Source of the DNA: Mesorhizobium sp. LSHC420B00
Lineage (GTDB): Bacteria; Pseudomonadota; Alphaproteobacteria; Rhizobiales; Rhizobiaceae
Length of the DNA: 56,795 bases
Reading direction: 5' to 3'
NCBI RefSeq assembly: GCF_000503055.1
Contig: NZ_AYVY01000011.1
Location: forward strand, 77,196 to 133,990
Shown here: one piece after another, positions 36,349-46,803 of the stretch
How the letters are laid out: each line of letters opens with the position of its first letter
Position numbering within the stretch: the stretch's first letter is position 1
Notes under the pieces: generated by a model
Told to the model about the DNA's origin: nothing
The model's input: the letters and a program-made list of their open reading frames with translations, nothing else
Databases searched by the model: none
Translations under genes and position numbers: made by a program

Positions 36349-37851
36349 ATGACCAATAGACGCCTTTCCAACAGCACGCTGAAGGCACTGCCGGCTTCGG
36401 TCGCGGTTCCCCGCTACGACCGCGGCGCTATTGCGCCAGGCATCGTCCATCTCGGCGTCGGCGCGTTCCACCGCGCCCACCAGGCGGCCTATGTCGACGA
36501 CTGTCTGGCGGCTGGAGAGACAGGCTGGGGCATTGTCGGCGTGTCCTTGCGTAGTCCAGACACGCGCGACGCACTGGCGCCGCAGGATGGCCTCTACACA
36601 CTGGCGATCAGGAGCAGCGTCGAAGAAGAGCTGCGCGTCGTCGGTTCGATCCTGTCGCTGCTGGTGGCGCCGGAAGATCCGGCTGCGGTGCTCGCCGCTC
36701 TGACCGATCCGCTCACCCGTATCGTCACGCTGACGATCACCGAAAAGGCCTATCTGAGGGCAGCCGGCGGCGGACTGGACAATACCCACCCCGACATCGT
36801 CCATGATCTGGCTAACCCGCAAATGCCACGAACGGCGCATGGTTTCCTGACGGAGGCGCTGTCGCGCCGCCGTGCCACCGGCATCCAGCCTTTCACCGTG
36901 CTCTGCTGCGACAACCTTCCGGCCAATGGCGCCACGCTGCACCGCCTGCTGGTCGAATTCGCCGCACTGCGCGATGCCAGGCTCGCCACTTCAGGCGATG
37001 CCAGGCTCGCCGCACACATCGCCGACGGCGTCGCCTTTCCGTCGAGCATGGTCGACCGCATCGTGCCGGCGACCACCGATGCCGACCGGGCGCGTATCGC
37101 CGTCGAGCTCGGCGTCGAGGATGCCTGGCCGGTGATGACCGAGCCGTTCTGCCAATGGGTGGTCGAGGACGACTTTCCGGCGGGCAGGCCGGCCTGGGAA
37201 AAGTTCGGCGTCACCATGGTCGGCGACGTCGGGCCGTTCGAGGACATGAAGCTGCGGCTGCTCAACGGCTCGCATTCGGCAATCGCCTATCTCGGCCTGC
37301 TCAGCGGCTACGACACGGTCGACCGCGCCTTTGCCGATCCGGCGATCCGGCAATTCGTCGACGGCTTGTGGGCCGAGGCGATCCCGACGCTGCCGCCGGA
37401 CGCCGGGCTCGATACGGCCGGCTACACGGCCCAGCTCGCCGAACGTTACTCGAACACGGCGCTGGCCCATCGCACGGCGCAGATCGCCAATGACGGCAGC
37501 CAGAAACTGCCACAGCGCATCGTCGCCTCGGCCGTCGAGCGGCTGAGTGCCGGTGATCCCCCAGCCCATCTGATGCTGGTGGTGGCCGCCTGGATCGCCG
37601 CTTGCGAGGCGCGCGGCAAGACCTTGCCCGAAGCCCATTTCACCGACCCGATCGACACTCGGCTTACGGCGCTCGGCAGCCGGCCGGCTGATGAAGCTGT
37701 GACAGCGATGTTCGATCTCGCCGGCTTCGCCAGGGACCATTCCCAGCGCATGACACTGATTGATCTGACGACAGCCCATCTCGAGCGCCTGCGGCGGGGC
37801 GGGCCTGCCGCTGCCTTGGCGGCGCTTGGCATAGGGAGTGAGAAGCCATGA
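36349..37851 (+). CDS. uxuB: mannitol dehydrogenase-family protein, probable fructuronate reductase
   Basis: A 500-residue NAD(H) oxidoreductase of the mannitol dehydrogenase family. It has the N-terminal [22 protein letters not shown], the NITEKGY-equivalent [13 protein letters not shown], the coenzyme-domain CCDNLPANG and the catalytic-domain stretch [15 protein letters not shown]. In this setting it should reduce D-fructuronate to D-mannonate. Mannitol, altronate and fructuronate enzymes of this family are hard to separate by eye, so uxuB rests on its partners uxaC and uxuA. A 24-bp direct duplication lies at 36971-37018. Confidence 0.87.
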   Translation: MTNRRLSNSTLKALPASVAVPRYDRGAIAPGIVHLGVGAFHRAHQAAYVDDCLAAGETGWGIVGVSLRSPDTRDALAPQDGLYTLAIRSSVEEELRVVGSILSLLVAPEDPAAVLAALTDPLTRIVTLTITEKAYLRAAGGGLDNTHPDIVHDLANPQMPRTAHGFLTEALSRRRATGIQPFTVLCCDNLPANGATLHRLLVEFAALRDARLATSGDARLAAHIADGVAFPSSMVDRIVPATTDADRARIAVELGVEDAWPVMTEPFCQWVVEDDFPAGRPAWEKFGVTMVGDVGPFEDMKLRLLNGSHSAIAYLGLLSGYDTVDRAFADPAIRQFVDGLWAEAIPTLPPDAGLDTAGYTAQLAERYSNTALAHRTAQIANDGSQKLPQRIVASAVERLSAGDPPAHLMLVVAAWIAACEARGKTLPEAHFTDPIDTRLTALGSRPADEAVTAMFDLAGFARDHSQRMTLIDLTTAHLERLRRGGPAAALAALGIGSEKP

Positions 37852-39026
37852 GACAGACTTGGCGCTGGTTCGGGCCCGACGACCCGGTGACGCTTGCCCA
37901 TGTCCGTCAGGCCGGCGCCGTCGGCATCGTCAGCGCGCTGCATCACCTCAATGACGGCCGCGCCTGGCCGGCGGACGAGATCGCCAGGCGCAAGGCAGAG
38001 ATCCAGGCAGCAGGCCTGACCTGGGACGTGGTCGAGAGCATCGTCGTCCACGAGGACATCAAGACCCGCAGTGGCGACTGGCGCACCCTGATCGACAATT
38101 ATAAGGCCTCGATCCGCGCCGTCGCTGCCGCCGGCATCAACACCATCTGCTATAATTTCATGGCGATCACCGACTGGACGCGCACCGACCTCGACTATCC
38201 GATGCCGCATGGCGGCACGGCGCTGCGCTTCGATGTCGTCGAGCTCTGCGCCTATGACGTCTTCATCCTCGAGCGAAAACGGGCGGAGGCCGATCACCCG
38301 CCGGCCCGTGTCGAGGCGGCGCGTGTGCGGCTGCAAGGCATGAGCGAAAGCGACAAGGCGAGACTGGAGCTCAACCTGATCGGCTGGGTGCCGGCGCGCG
38401 AATTCATCTTCGATCGAGCGAGCTTCCGCCGCGCCCTCGACCTCTACAAGGACGTCTCTACCGAAGGACAGCGCGAAAACCTGTTTGCCTTCCTGCGCGA
38501 GATCGTGCCGGTTGCCGAAGAGGCCGGCGTCAGGATGGCGATCCACCCCGACGATCCGCCTTTTTCGTTGTTCGGCCTGCCGCGCATCGTTTCCAAGGCA
38601 GCCGATGCCCGCGCGCTGCTCGACGCCGTCGCTTCGCCGGCTAACGGACTGACACTGTGTACCGGCTCCTACGGCGCGAGCGCGCAGAACGATCTGCCGG
38701 CAATGGCGAAGGCTTTCGCCGAGAACATCCATTTCGCCCATCTGCGCAATGTCACCAAGGAGCCCGACGGCTCCTTCCACGAAGCCGAGCACCTCGACGG
38801 CGACACCGACATGGTGGCGGTCGTGTCGGCGCTGATTGGCGAGGAGCGGCGGCGCAAGGCGGCAGGCAGGGCGGACTGGCAGATTCCGATGCGTCCGGAC
38901 CATGGCCATGCCATTGTCGACGACATCGGCAAGAAGGTGAACCCCGGCTATTCCTGCATCGGCCGCCTGAAGGGCCTCGCCGAACTGCGCGGCGTCATGC
39001 GCGCCGTGGAAGCGCTGACGGTGTGA
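37848..39026 (+). CDS. uxuA: mannonate dehydratase
   Basis: UxuA (392 residues) removes water from D-mannonate to give KDG. The TIM-barrel enzyme starts [33 protein letters not shown], includes [12 protein letters not shown], and has the metal-site regions [47 protein letters not shown] and DHGHAIVDD. The ATG overlaps the uxuB stop by four bases (ATGA). It is convergent with lepB, and the two stops are one base apart with no terminator between them. Confidence 0.95.
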   Translation: MRQTWRWFGPDDPVTLAHVRQAGAVGIVSALHHLNDGRAWPADEIARRKAEIQAAGLTWDVVESIVVHEDIKTRSGDWRTLIDNYKASIRAVAAAGINTICYNFMAITDWTRTDLDYPMPHGGTALRFDVVELCAYDVFILERKRAEADHPPARVEAARVRLQGMSESDKARLELNLIGWVPAREFIFDRASFRRALDLYKDVSTEGQRENLFAFLREIVPVAEEAGVRMAIHPDDPPFSLFGLPRIVSKAADARALLDAVASPANGLTLCTGSYGASAQNDLPAMAKAFAENIHFAHLRNVTKEPDGSFHEAEHLDGDTDMVAVVSALIGEERRRKAAGRADWQIPMRPDHGHAIVDDIGKKVNPGYSCIGRLKGLAELRGVMRAVEALTV

Positions 39027-39027
39027 G

Positions 39028-40005
39028 CTATTTGCCTGACGGATCCAATACTTGCCGGGAAGAATAGTCGACGCCTTTAGAATTCCAGAACAGCCGCACG
39101 GCCTTGCCGACCAGATTTTCACTGGGAATAAACCCGACGCTGAATCGGCTGTCGGAGGAATTGTCCCGATTGTCGCCAAGTGCAAAATAGTGGCCTGCGG
39201 GCACGATCCACGAGTTCGTGTTGTCCCCGATGGATGAATCTGTCAGGTTGAGAACGGTGTAGGACACGCCCTCTGGCAAAGTTTCACGTTGAAGTTTGAC
39301 TGGATCGGGGAACTCTTCGGACGAAAAAGAGCCAATATCCTCGAGCCCCACCGCTACCTCGTTGATGTAAAGCATCCCGTCGATGATCTGGATCTTTTCG
39401 CCCGGAAAGCCGACGATCCGCTGGATGTAGTTCACGCTCGGATCGGGCGGGAACTTGAATGCCACCACATCTCCCCTTTTGGGTTCCGCGCCCAATAGGC
39501 GCCCGTCAAATGAGAGCACGTTGAAGGGCACGCTGTAGCGACTGTAGCCGTATGCGGATTTGGACACGAAGAGATAGTCGCCCTCCCGCAACGTCGGCGT
39601 CATGCTGCCAGACGAGATCGAAAACGATTGGAACACCAACGAGCGGATTACAAACGCAGCCACGATGGAGGCGTAAAACGCCAACACGAACACCGACACC
39701 CCTTGCGCATACCATTTGTCCGGCTTGAACCGATGCGCAAAGGGAACAACGAGCGTCGCCCACAGGATCATCAAGCCGATACCTGAAAAGTTGCCCGCCG
39801 CCGCAAGATCCATGCCCGGCACCACCGGAATTCCGATGTAGCAAAGCGCGATGCTGACAGCACTGATCACAAACAGGCTTATGACAGCCAGTTTGCCAGC
39901 GCCAATCCATAGAAATCCGCCAAACGGGCCGCCAAGGGCCGACACCAGGGCCGTCGACCATCTGGATCGCGAGACTGTTTCTTGTTGCACTGTTTGTTCT
40001 GTCAT
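39028..40005 (-). CDS. signal peptidase I-like protein (S26), catalytic Lys position substituted
   Basis: A 325-residue protein. The N-terminal 120 residues hold about four membrane segments. The S26 domain follows: Ser134 in SSGSMTPTL is the nucleophile, and GDNRDNSSDSR is the conserved box E. In the box that carries the general-base lysine (normally YIKRAVGLPGD) this protein reads NYIQRIVGFPGE, so Gln195 stands in the catalytic position. It may be inactive, use another base, or have another role. It is probably not the housekeeping LepB. It stands alone between uxuA and the atp operon. Confidence 0.85.
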   Translation of the reverse strand: MTEQTVQQETVSRSRWSTALVSALGGPFGGFLWIGAGKLAVISLFVISAVSIALCYIGIPVVPGMDLAAAGNFSGIGLMILWATLVVPFAHRFKPDKWYAQGVSVFVLAFYASIVAAFVIRSLVFQSFSISSGSMTPTLREGDYLFVSKSAYGYSRYSVPFNVLSFDGRLLGAEPKRGDVVAFKFPPDPSVNYIQRIVGFPGEKIQIIDGMLYINEVAVGLEDIGSFSSEEFPDPVKLQRETLPEGVSYTVLNLTDSSIGDNTNSWIVPAGHYFALGDNRDNSSDSRFSVGFIPSENLVGKAVRLFWNSKGVDYSSRQVLDPSGK

Positions 40006-40044
40006 CGGCCCCCCACGCCAAGGCAGCCTGACTGTTCACCAAAT

Positions 40045-40069
40045 AAAAAAGCGAGGCAAGCCTCGCTTT
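40045..40069 (-). terminator. intrinsic terminator of the atp operon
   Basis: AAAGCGAGG (40048-40056) pairs with CCTCGCTTT (40061-40069) around CAAG. On the minus strand the stem is followed by TTTTTTATTT. It lies between atpC and the signal-peptidase-like gene and would end the atpHAGDC transcript. Confidence 0.88.
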
Positions 40070-40094
40070 CTCGACGCCGAACTGATCCTTCGCG

Positions 40095-40502
40095 TTAAGC
40101 CGGCAGGATGGCGCCTTCAAGCGTGGTGAGCTGGTTAAGGAACTGCTCGGCCTTGCTGCGGGTCTGGTCGTCCTTGGCGTCGGCGGCGTCTTCCCTCGCC
40201 TCCTGGATGCGGCGGGCAAGCTCGGCGCGGTCGATGTCGCCGACGGCCACAGCCGATTCCGCCAGCAGCGTGCAGCCGGCCGGAACGATGTCGGCAAAGC
40301 CGCCGAACACCACGTAGCGTTCTTCCTTGCCGGAAGCGGTCTTCAACGTGACGACGCCCGGCTTGATCGTGGTCATGACCGGTGCGTGATGCGCCATCAC
40401 GGTCATTTCGCCCTCGGCGCCTGGGATGACGACGGATTCGACCTGCTCGGAAACCAAGAGGCGCTCCGGCGAGACCAGTTCGAACTTGAAAGCTTCAGGC
40501 AT
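40095..40502 (-). CDS. atpC: ATP synthase F1 epsilon subunit
   Basis: The epsilon subunit (135 residues) is part of the central rotor stalk and regulates ATP hydrolysis. The beta-sandwich is typical (FKFELVSPERLLVSEQVESVVIPGAEGEMTVMAHHAPVMTTIKPGVV, here as landmark), followed by a short C-terminal helical pair. It starts MPEAFKF at 40502, 102 bp after atpD. That gap holds the heptamer-repeat hairpin. Last gene of the operon. Confidence 0.95.
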   Translation of the reverse strand: MPEAFKFELVSPERLLVSEQVESVVIPGAEGEMTVMAHHAPVMTTIKPGVVTLKTASGKEERYVVFGGFADIVPAGCTLLAESAVAVGDIDRAELARRIQEAREDAADAKDDQTRSKAEQFLNQLTTLEGAILPA

Positions 40503-40511
40503 GATCAATTT

Positions 40512-40599
40512 AGCGAATAGGGAATAGTGAGTAGCGAGTAGTGAAGAAACTCGTCCGGCTCATAGACCCCTATTCGCTACTCCCTATTCGCTATTCGCT
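40512..40599. repeat. inverted arrays of an AGNGART heptamer between atpD and atpC
   Basis: From 40512 the units AGCGAAT, AGGGAAT, AGTGAGT, AGCGAGT and AGTGAAG follow each other with a period of 7. The complement of 40570-40599 reads AGCGAAT, AGCGAAT, AGGGAGT, AGCGAAT. The two 30-bp arms match at 27 of 30 positions as an inverted repeat, with a loop of about 28 bp. In the atp mRNA this would be a long hairpin between the atpD stop and the atpC start. Confidence 0.85.
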
Positions 40600-40604
40600 T
40601 TGGC

Positions 40605-43122
<2,518 letters not shown>

Positions 43123-43150
43123 GCTTCAAACCTGATCCCGTCCGGCCCAC

Positions 43151-44680
43151 TCAAGCAAAGGTCTTGGCGAAGGCGTCGATCTCTGCCTTCAGCCTGGCGC
43201 GCAGATCGTCGGACAGCGCCTTCTCCTTGCGGATGCCGTCGAGCACGTCCTTGCCGGCCGAGCGCATGTGCGACAACAGCCCCTGCTCGAACTTGCCGAC
43301 TTGGTTGATCGCCAGCTTGTCGAGATAGCCGTTGACGCCGGCGAAGATCACCGCGACCTGCTCCTCGACCTTGAGCGGCGAGAATTGCGGCTGCTTTAAA
43401 AGCTCGGTCAGGCGCGAGCCGCGATTGAGCAGGCGCTGCGTGGCGGCGTCGAGATCGGAGCCGAACTGCGCGAAAGCAGCCATTTCGCGGTACTGCGCGA
43501 GCTCGCCCTTGATCGACCCGGCAACCTGCTTCATCGCCTTGATCTGCGCCGAAGAGCCGACGCGCGACACCGACAGACCGACATTGACCGCAGGACGGAC
43601 GCCCTGGAAGAACAGATTGGTTTCCAGGAAGATCTGGCCGTCGGTGATCGAGATGACGTTGGTCGGGATATAGGCCGACACGTCGTTGGCCTGCGTCTCG
43701 ATGATCGGCAGCGCCGTCAGCGACCCGCCGCCATTGTCGTCGTTGAGCTTGGCGGCGCGCTCGAGCAGGCGCGAGTGCAGGTAGAAAACGTCGCCCGGAT
43801 AGGCCTCGCGGCCCGGAGGACGGCGCAGCAGCAGCGACATCTGGCGATAGGCGACGGCCTGCTTCGACAGATCGTCATAGCTGATCAGCGCGTGCATGCC
43901 GTTGTCGCGGAAATATTCGCCCATGGTGCAGGCGGTGAACGGCGCCAGGAACTGCATCGGCGCCGGATCAGACGCGGTCGCAGCGATGATGATCGAATAG
44001 TCGAGCGCGCCGCGCTCTTCCAGCACCTTGACGAACTGCGCCACGGTCGAGCGCTTCTGGCCGACGGCGACATAGACGCAGTACAGCTTTTCCTTCTCCG
44101 GGCCGTTGTCGTGCACCGATTTCTGGTTGAGCATGGTGTCGAGGATGATCGCGGTCTTGCCGGTCTGGCGGTCGCCGATGACCAGCTCGCGCTGGCCGCG
44201 GCCGACCGGGATCAGCGCGTCGATGGCCTTGAGGCCGGTCGACATCGGCTCGTTCACCGATTTGCGCGGGATGATGCCGGGCGCCTTGACGTCGACGCGC
44301 TTGCGTTCGGTGGCCTGGATCGGGCCCTTGCCGTCGATCGGGTTGCCGAGCGCATCGACGACGCGGCCGAGCAGGCCCATGCCGACAGGCGCGTCGACGA
44401 TGGCGCCGGTGCGCTTGACGGTATCGCCTTCCTTGATGTCACGGTCGGCGCCGAAGATAACGACGCCGACATTGTCGGCTTCGAGGTTGAGCGCCATGCC
44501 GCGGATGCCGCCGGGGAACTCGACCATCTCGCCGGCCTGGACATTGTCGAGGCCATAGACGCGGGCGATGCCGTCACCGACGGACAGCACCTGGCCGACT
44601 TCGGAGACCTCGGCCTCCTTGCCGAAATTCTTGATCTGGTCTTTCAGAATTGCGGAAATTTCCGCGGCGCGGATGTCCAT
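43151..44680 (-). CDS. atpA: ATP synthase F1 alpha subunit
   Basis: Alpha (509 residues) forms the hexamer with beta and holds non-catalytic nucleotide. Walker [11 protein letters not shown] lies at about residue 170, with [16 protein letters not shown] and [47 protein letters not shown] downstream (landmarks). The start overlaps the atpH stop by one base (TGATG), so the two are translated together. Confidence 0.97.
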   Translation of the reverse strand: MDIRAAEISAILKDQIKNFGKEAEVSEVGQVLSVGDGIARVYGLDNVQAGEMVEFPGGIRGMALNLEADNVGVVIFGADRDIKEGDTVKRTGAIVDAPVGMGLLGRVVDALGNPIDGKGPIQATERKRVDVKAPGIIPRKSVNEPMSTGLKAIDALIPVGRGQRELVIGDRQTGKTAIILDTMLNQKSVHDNGPEKEKLYCVYVAVGQKRSTVAQFVKVLEERGALDYSIIIAATASDPAPMQFLAPFTACTMGEYFRDNGMHALISYDDLSKQAVAYRQMSLLLRRPPGREAYPGDVFYLHSRLLERAAKLNDDNGGGSLTALPIIETQANDVSAYIPTNVISITDGQIFLETNLFFQGVRPAVNVGLSVSRVGSSAQIKAMKQVAGSIKGELAQYREMAAFAQFGSDLDAATQRLLNRGSRLTELLKQPQFSPLKVEEQVAVIFAGVNGYLDKLAINQVGKFEQGLLSHMRSAGKDVLDGIRKEKALSDDLRARLKAEIDAFAKTFA

Positions 44681-45240
44681 CAGCCGACCTCTTTCAGTGC
44701 AAGCTTGAGCGAATTAAGTTTGGTTTTGAGCGACGTATCGATCTGGCGCGAGCCGATCCTGACCACCAGCCCGCCGAGCAGCGACGGATCGACGGTGACG
44801 GTGATCGCCACATCCTTGCCGGCGACGCTTTTCAGCGCCGCTTTCAGCTCGGTTTCCTGGGCAGGCGTCAGCGCATGCGCCGAGGTGACCTCGGCGGCGG
44901 TCTCGCCGCGGTGTTCGGCGGCGATCTGGCGGAACGCCTTGATCATTCCTGGCACGGCGAAAAGCCGGCGGTTCTGGGCAACGACGCGCAGGAAATTGCC
45001 AGTGAGGCCCGTGATCCCCGCTCTGTCGGCGATCGCGGCGATCGCCTTGGCCTGGTCTTCGCTGGAGAAAACCGGGCTCCTGATCAGCCTCGAAAGGTCA
45101 GCGCTGCCTTCGAGCATCGCTTCGAAACTGTTGAGGTCGGTCTCGACGCTGGCCACCGAATTGGCCTGCAGCGCGAGTTCGAACAGCGAACCCGCATAGC
45201 GTTCTGCGACACCTGAGATTGGCGATGACGATTGGGCCAC
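44680..45240 (-). CDS. atpH: ATP synthase F1 delta subunit
   Basis: Delta (186 residues; OSCP homologue) joins F1 to the peripheral stalk. The conserved parts are [17 protein letters not shown] near the start, [38 protein letters not shown], and the C-terminal [36 protein letters not shown] at 45240 gives the usual family length; the open frame continues upstream without similarity. First gene of the atp operon; its promoter should lie in 45241-45486. Confidence 0.94.
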   Translation of the reverse strand: MAQSSSPISGVAERYAGSLFELALQANSVASVETDLNSFEAMLEGSADLSRLIRSPVFSSEDQAKAIAAIADRAGITGLTGNFLRVVAQNRRLFAVPGMIKAFRQIAAEHRGETAAEVTSAHALTPAQETELKAALKSVAGKDVAITVTVDPSLLGGLVVRIGSRQIDTSLKTKLNSLKLALKEVG

Positions 45241-45486
45241 GGACCGTCTTTTCTCTTGTCTGACAGGCCGCAGATTGTTGGCGCGAGCAAAAACTCTGGC
45301 TAAATCTTTGACCTTACTGCATTTTTCCAAGCACGGAGGCGCGGCTTCCGCTATCCCCGGTCGAAAGTCGATTGCCGTCTAGCACAGGCATTTTCAGACC
45401 GCAATGCGTCGTCCGGCATGGTTTTCAGGCACTATTGTCGCATCCGCTCGCCGAGTTCAGCAACCAACCCCGGATTGCTCTGTGAT

Positions 45487-45882
45487 TCAGGGCAAAAAGC
45501 CGAAGGCGAACGCGAGCGGCAGCGCCGCCAGCACCAGCTCGACGACGATGGATGCCCAGTTGAACGGCGTATTGGCGCCGTCCGACATCATCGACAGCAG
45601 CCGGCCGAAGGCGGTGAATAGCCAGGAGAAGCCGAGCGCCATGTAGAGCAGCGGCTGCGCCAAGAGGATGCAGCACAGGCTGACGCCGAGATAGAAGCCC
45701 GACATCCGGCCGCGCCCCTCGGCGATCGCCGCTGCCTTCTCCGGTCTGACCTGCAGCCGCAGGATGCGGAACGCCAGCTGTGGAGCCAGGAATAGCAACA
45801 GGCCGAGCAATAGAGTCGCGACCGCGCTCGACCATGCCAGCCACTCGCCCTGGCTCATCGGCCATGGAAACGCAAATTCCAT
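45487..45882 (-). CDS. hypothetical membrane protein (DUF4345-like)
   Basis: A 131-residue protein with four hydrophobic segments (about 16-41, 60-80, 80-97, 107-130) and a charged loop RPEKAAAIAEGRGRMSGFYLG between the first and second. The pattern resembles small four-helix membrane proteins such as DUF4345, but I cannot confirm the family. GGGGACAAGG precedes the ATG. It is upstream of atpH on the same strand, 246 bp away, and probably not part of the operon. No function is proposed. Confidence 0.65.
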   Translation of the reverse strand: MEFAFPWPMSQGEWLAWSSAVATLLLGLLLFLAPQLAFRILRLQVRPEKAAAIAEGRGRMSGFYLGVSLCCILLAQPLLYMALGFSWLFTAFGRLLSMMSDGANTPFNWASIVVELVLAALPLAFAFGFLP

Positions 45883-46051
45883 CCTTGTCCCCTCGTAAAT
45901 GGATATTCAAAATTTCGGGCATTCTAGCGAAGCAACTGACATGCGCCAGATGGGCCGTCGGCAATTTGCAGGGCGCGTCAGCTCAACGCGAGCGCGACCG
46001 TTGTCTCGACCGGGCTAACAGGACGTTAAACAATGGGCTGTTTTTTTCTGC

Positions 46052-46069
46052 ACAATTCCTATATTGTGA
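46052..46069. promoter_or_regulatory. putative VapB operator
   Basis: The perfect inverted repeat CACAAT-TCCTAT-ATTGTG overlaps a TATATT that may be the -10 element. Another CACAA follows at 46081-46085 and pairs with the TTGTG at 46065-46069. Sites of this kind are used by antitoxins for autoregulation. Confidence 0.55.
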
Positions 46070-46097
46070 CTACATGAGACCACAAGGGGTTCCGCGC

Positions 46098-46343
46098 ATG
46101 AAGACGATGCAACTGCGAGAGGCAAAGGCCAGCCTTTCCGCGCTCGTGGAGGCCGCTGAGAACGGTGAGCCCACGGTTATCACCAAGCACGGCAAGCCCG
46201 CAGTCATGGTGGTGCCAATCGGTGAGGGACGGAAACTTTATCCGCAGAACAGCCAAAAAGACTTCGTGGATTTCCTGCTTCGGTATCCAGGCGGCATCGA
46301 GCTTGAGCGAAACGAATCGCCGTCGCGGGAAGTGGAGTTTTGA
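46098..46343 (+). CDS. type II antitoxin, Phd/YefM family
   Basis: An 81-residue antitoxin. The N-terminal MKTMQLREAKASLSALVEAA, ENGEPTVITKHGKPAVMVVP is the Phd/YefM DNA-binding fold. The C-terminal half is acidic and charged (GIELERNESPSREVEF) and would thread over the toxin. AAGGGG lies 8 bases before ATG 46098; ATG at 46074 is an alternative. The stop overlaps the toxin start by 3 to 4 bases, so the two are coupled. Confidence 0.88.
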   Translation: MKTMQLREAKASLSALVEAAENGEPTVITKHGKPAVMVVPIGEGRKLYPQNSQKDFVDFLLRYPGGIELERNESPSREVEF

Positions 46344-46795
46344 CCGGCTATCTGCTTGATACGTCTTTTCTCTCGGCATTTGCACCTGGTCGGCCTCTGC
46401 TTCCGTCACACGTGCAGAACTGGGTTGCTGTACAAGGAGAACGCGGCTCTTGGCAGCTCTCGTCGATCGTCATCTTGGAGGTGGAACGAGGAATCGCGAA
46501 ACTGAAGCGGGCGGGCGGGCATATGAAGGCGGAGCGCATCAATGAGTGGTTCGAAAGGTTGCTTCTAGAGTTCAACCAGCGCATCCTTCCCATCGATTTA
46601 GCAATCGCGCGAGAAGCCGGAAAACTGGAAGACGCCACTATCGCCAGAGGCGCCAATCCGGGACTGGCGGACATTCTGATCGCAGCTACCGCCCGTTTGC
46701 ACGGCCTGTCAGTTTTGACGGCCAACACCCGGCATTTTGCGATTCTCGACGTGCCTTACCTGAACCCATTCACCGAACGCGTCTCGAAAGGGTAA
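46340..46795 (+). CDS. type II toxin, PIN-domain ribonuclease (VapC-like)
   Basis: A 151-residue PIN-domain protein. The acidic active-site residues are Asp7 in GYLLDTSFLS, Glu47 in SIVILEVERG and Asp111 in GLADILIAATA; the fourth position lies in LTANTRHF, where many VapC proteins have Asp. The start is a TTG overlapping the antitoxin stop (TTGA); it is chosen because the PIN fold begins there. It would cleave tRNA or rRNA when the antitoxin is degraded. Three bases more than the stop of priA separate them (convergent). Confidence 0.88.
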   Translation: MTGYLLDTSFLSAFAPGRPLLPSHVQNWVAVQGERGSWQLSSIVILEVERGIAKLKRAGGHMKAERINEWFERLLLEFNQRILPIDLAIAREAGKLEDATIARGANPGLADILIAATARLHGLSVLTANTRHFAILDVPYLNPFTERVSKG

Positions 46796-46803
46796 TCGAC
46801 ACC

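Noticed and set aside
39024..39030. Terminator between uxuA and the signal-peptidase-like gene
   Set aside because: The two stop codons are one base apart, and no hairpin with a T-run was seen at the junction.
40512..40599. CRISPR-like array
   Set aside because: The heptamers are contiguous with no spacers and are arranged as an inverted pair. No cas gene is present in the window.
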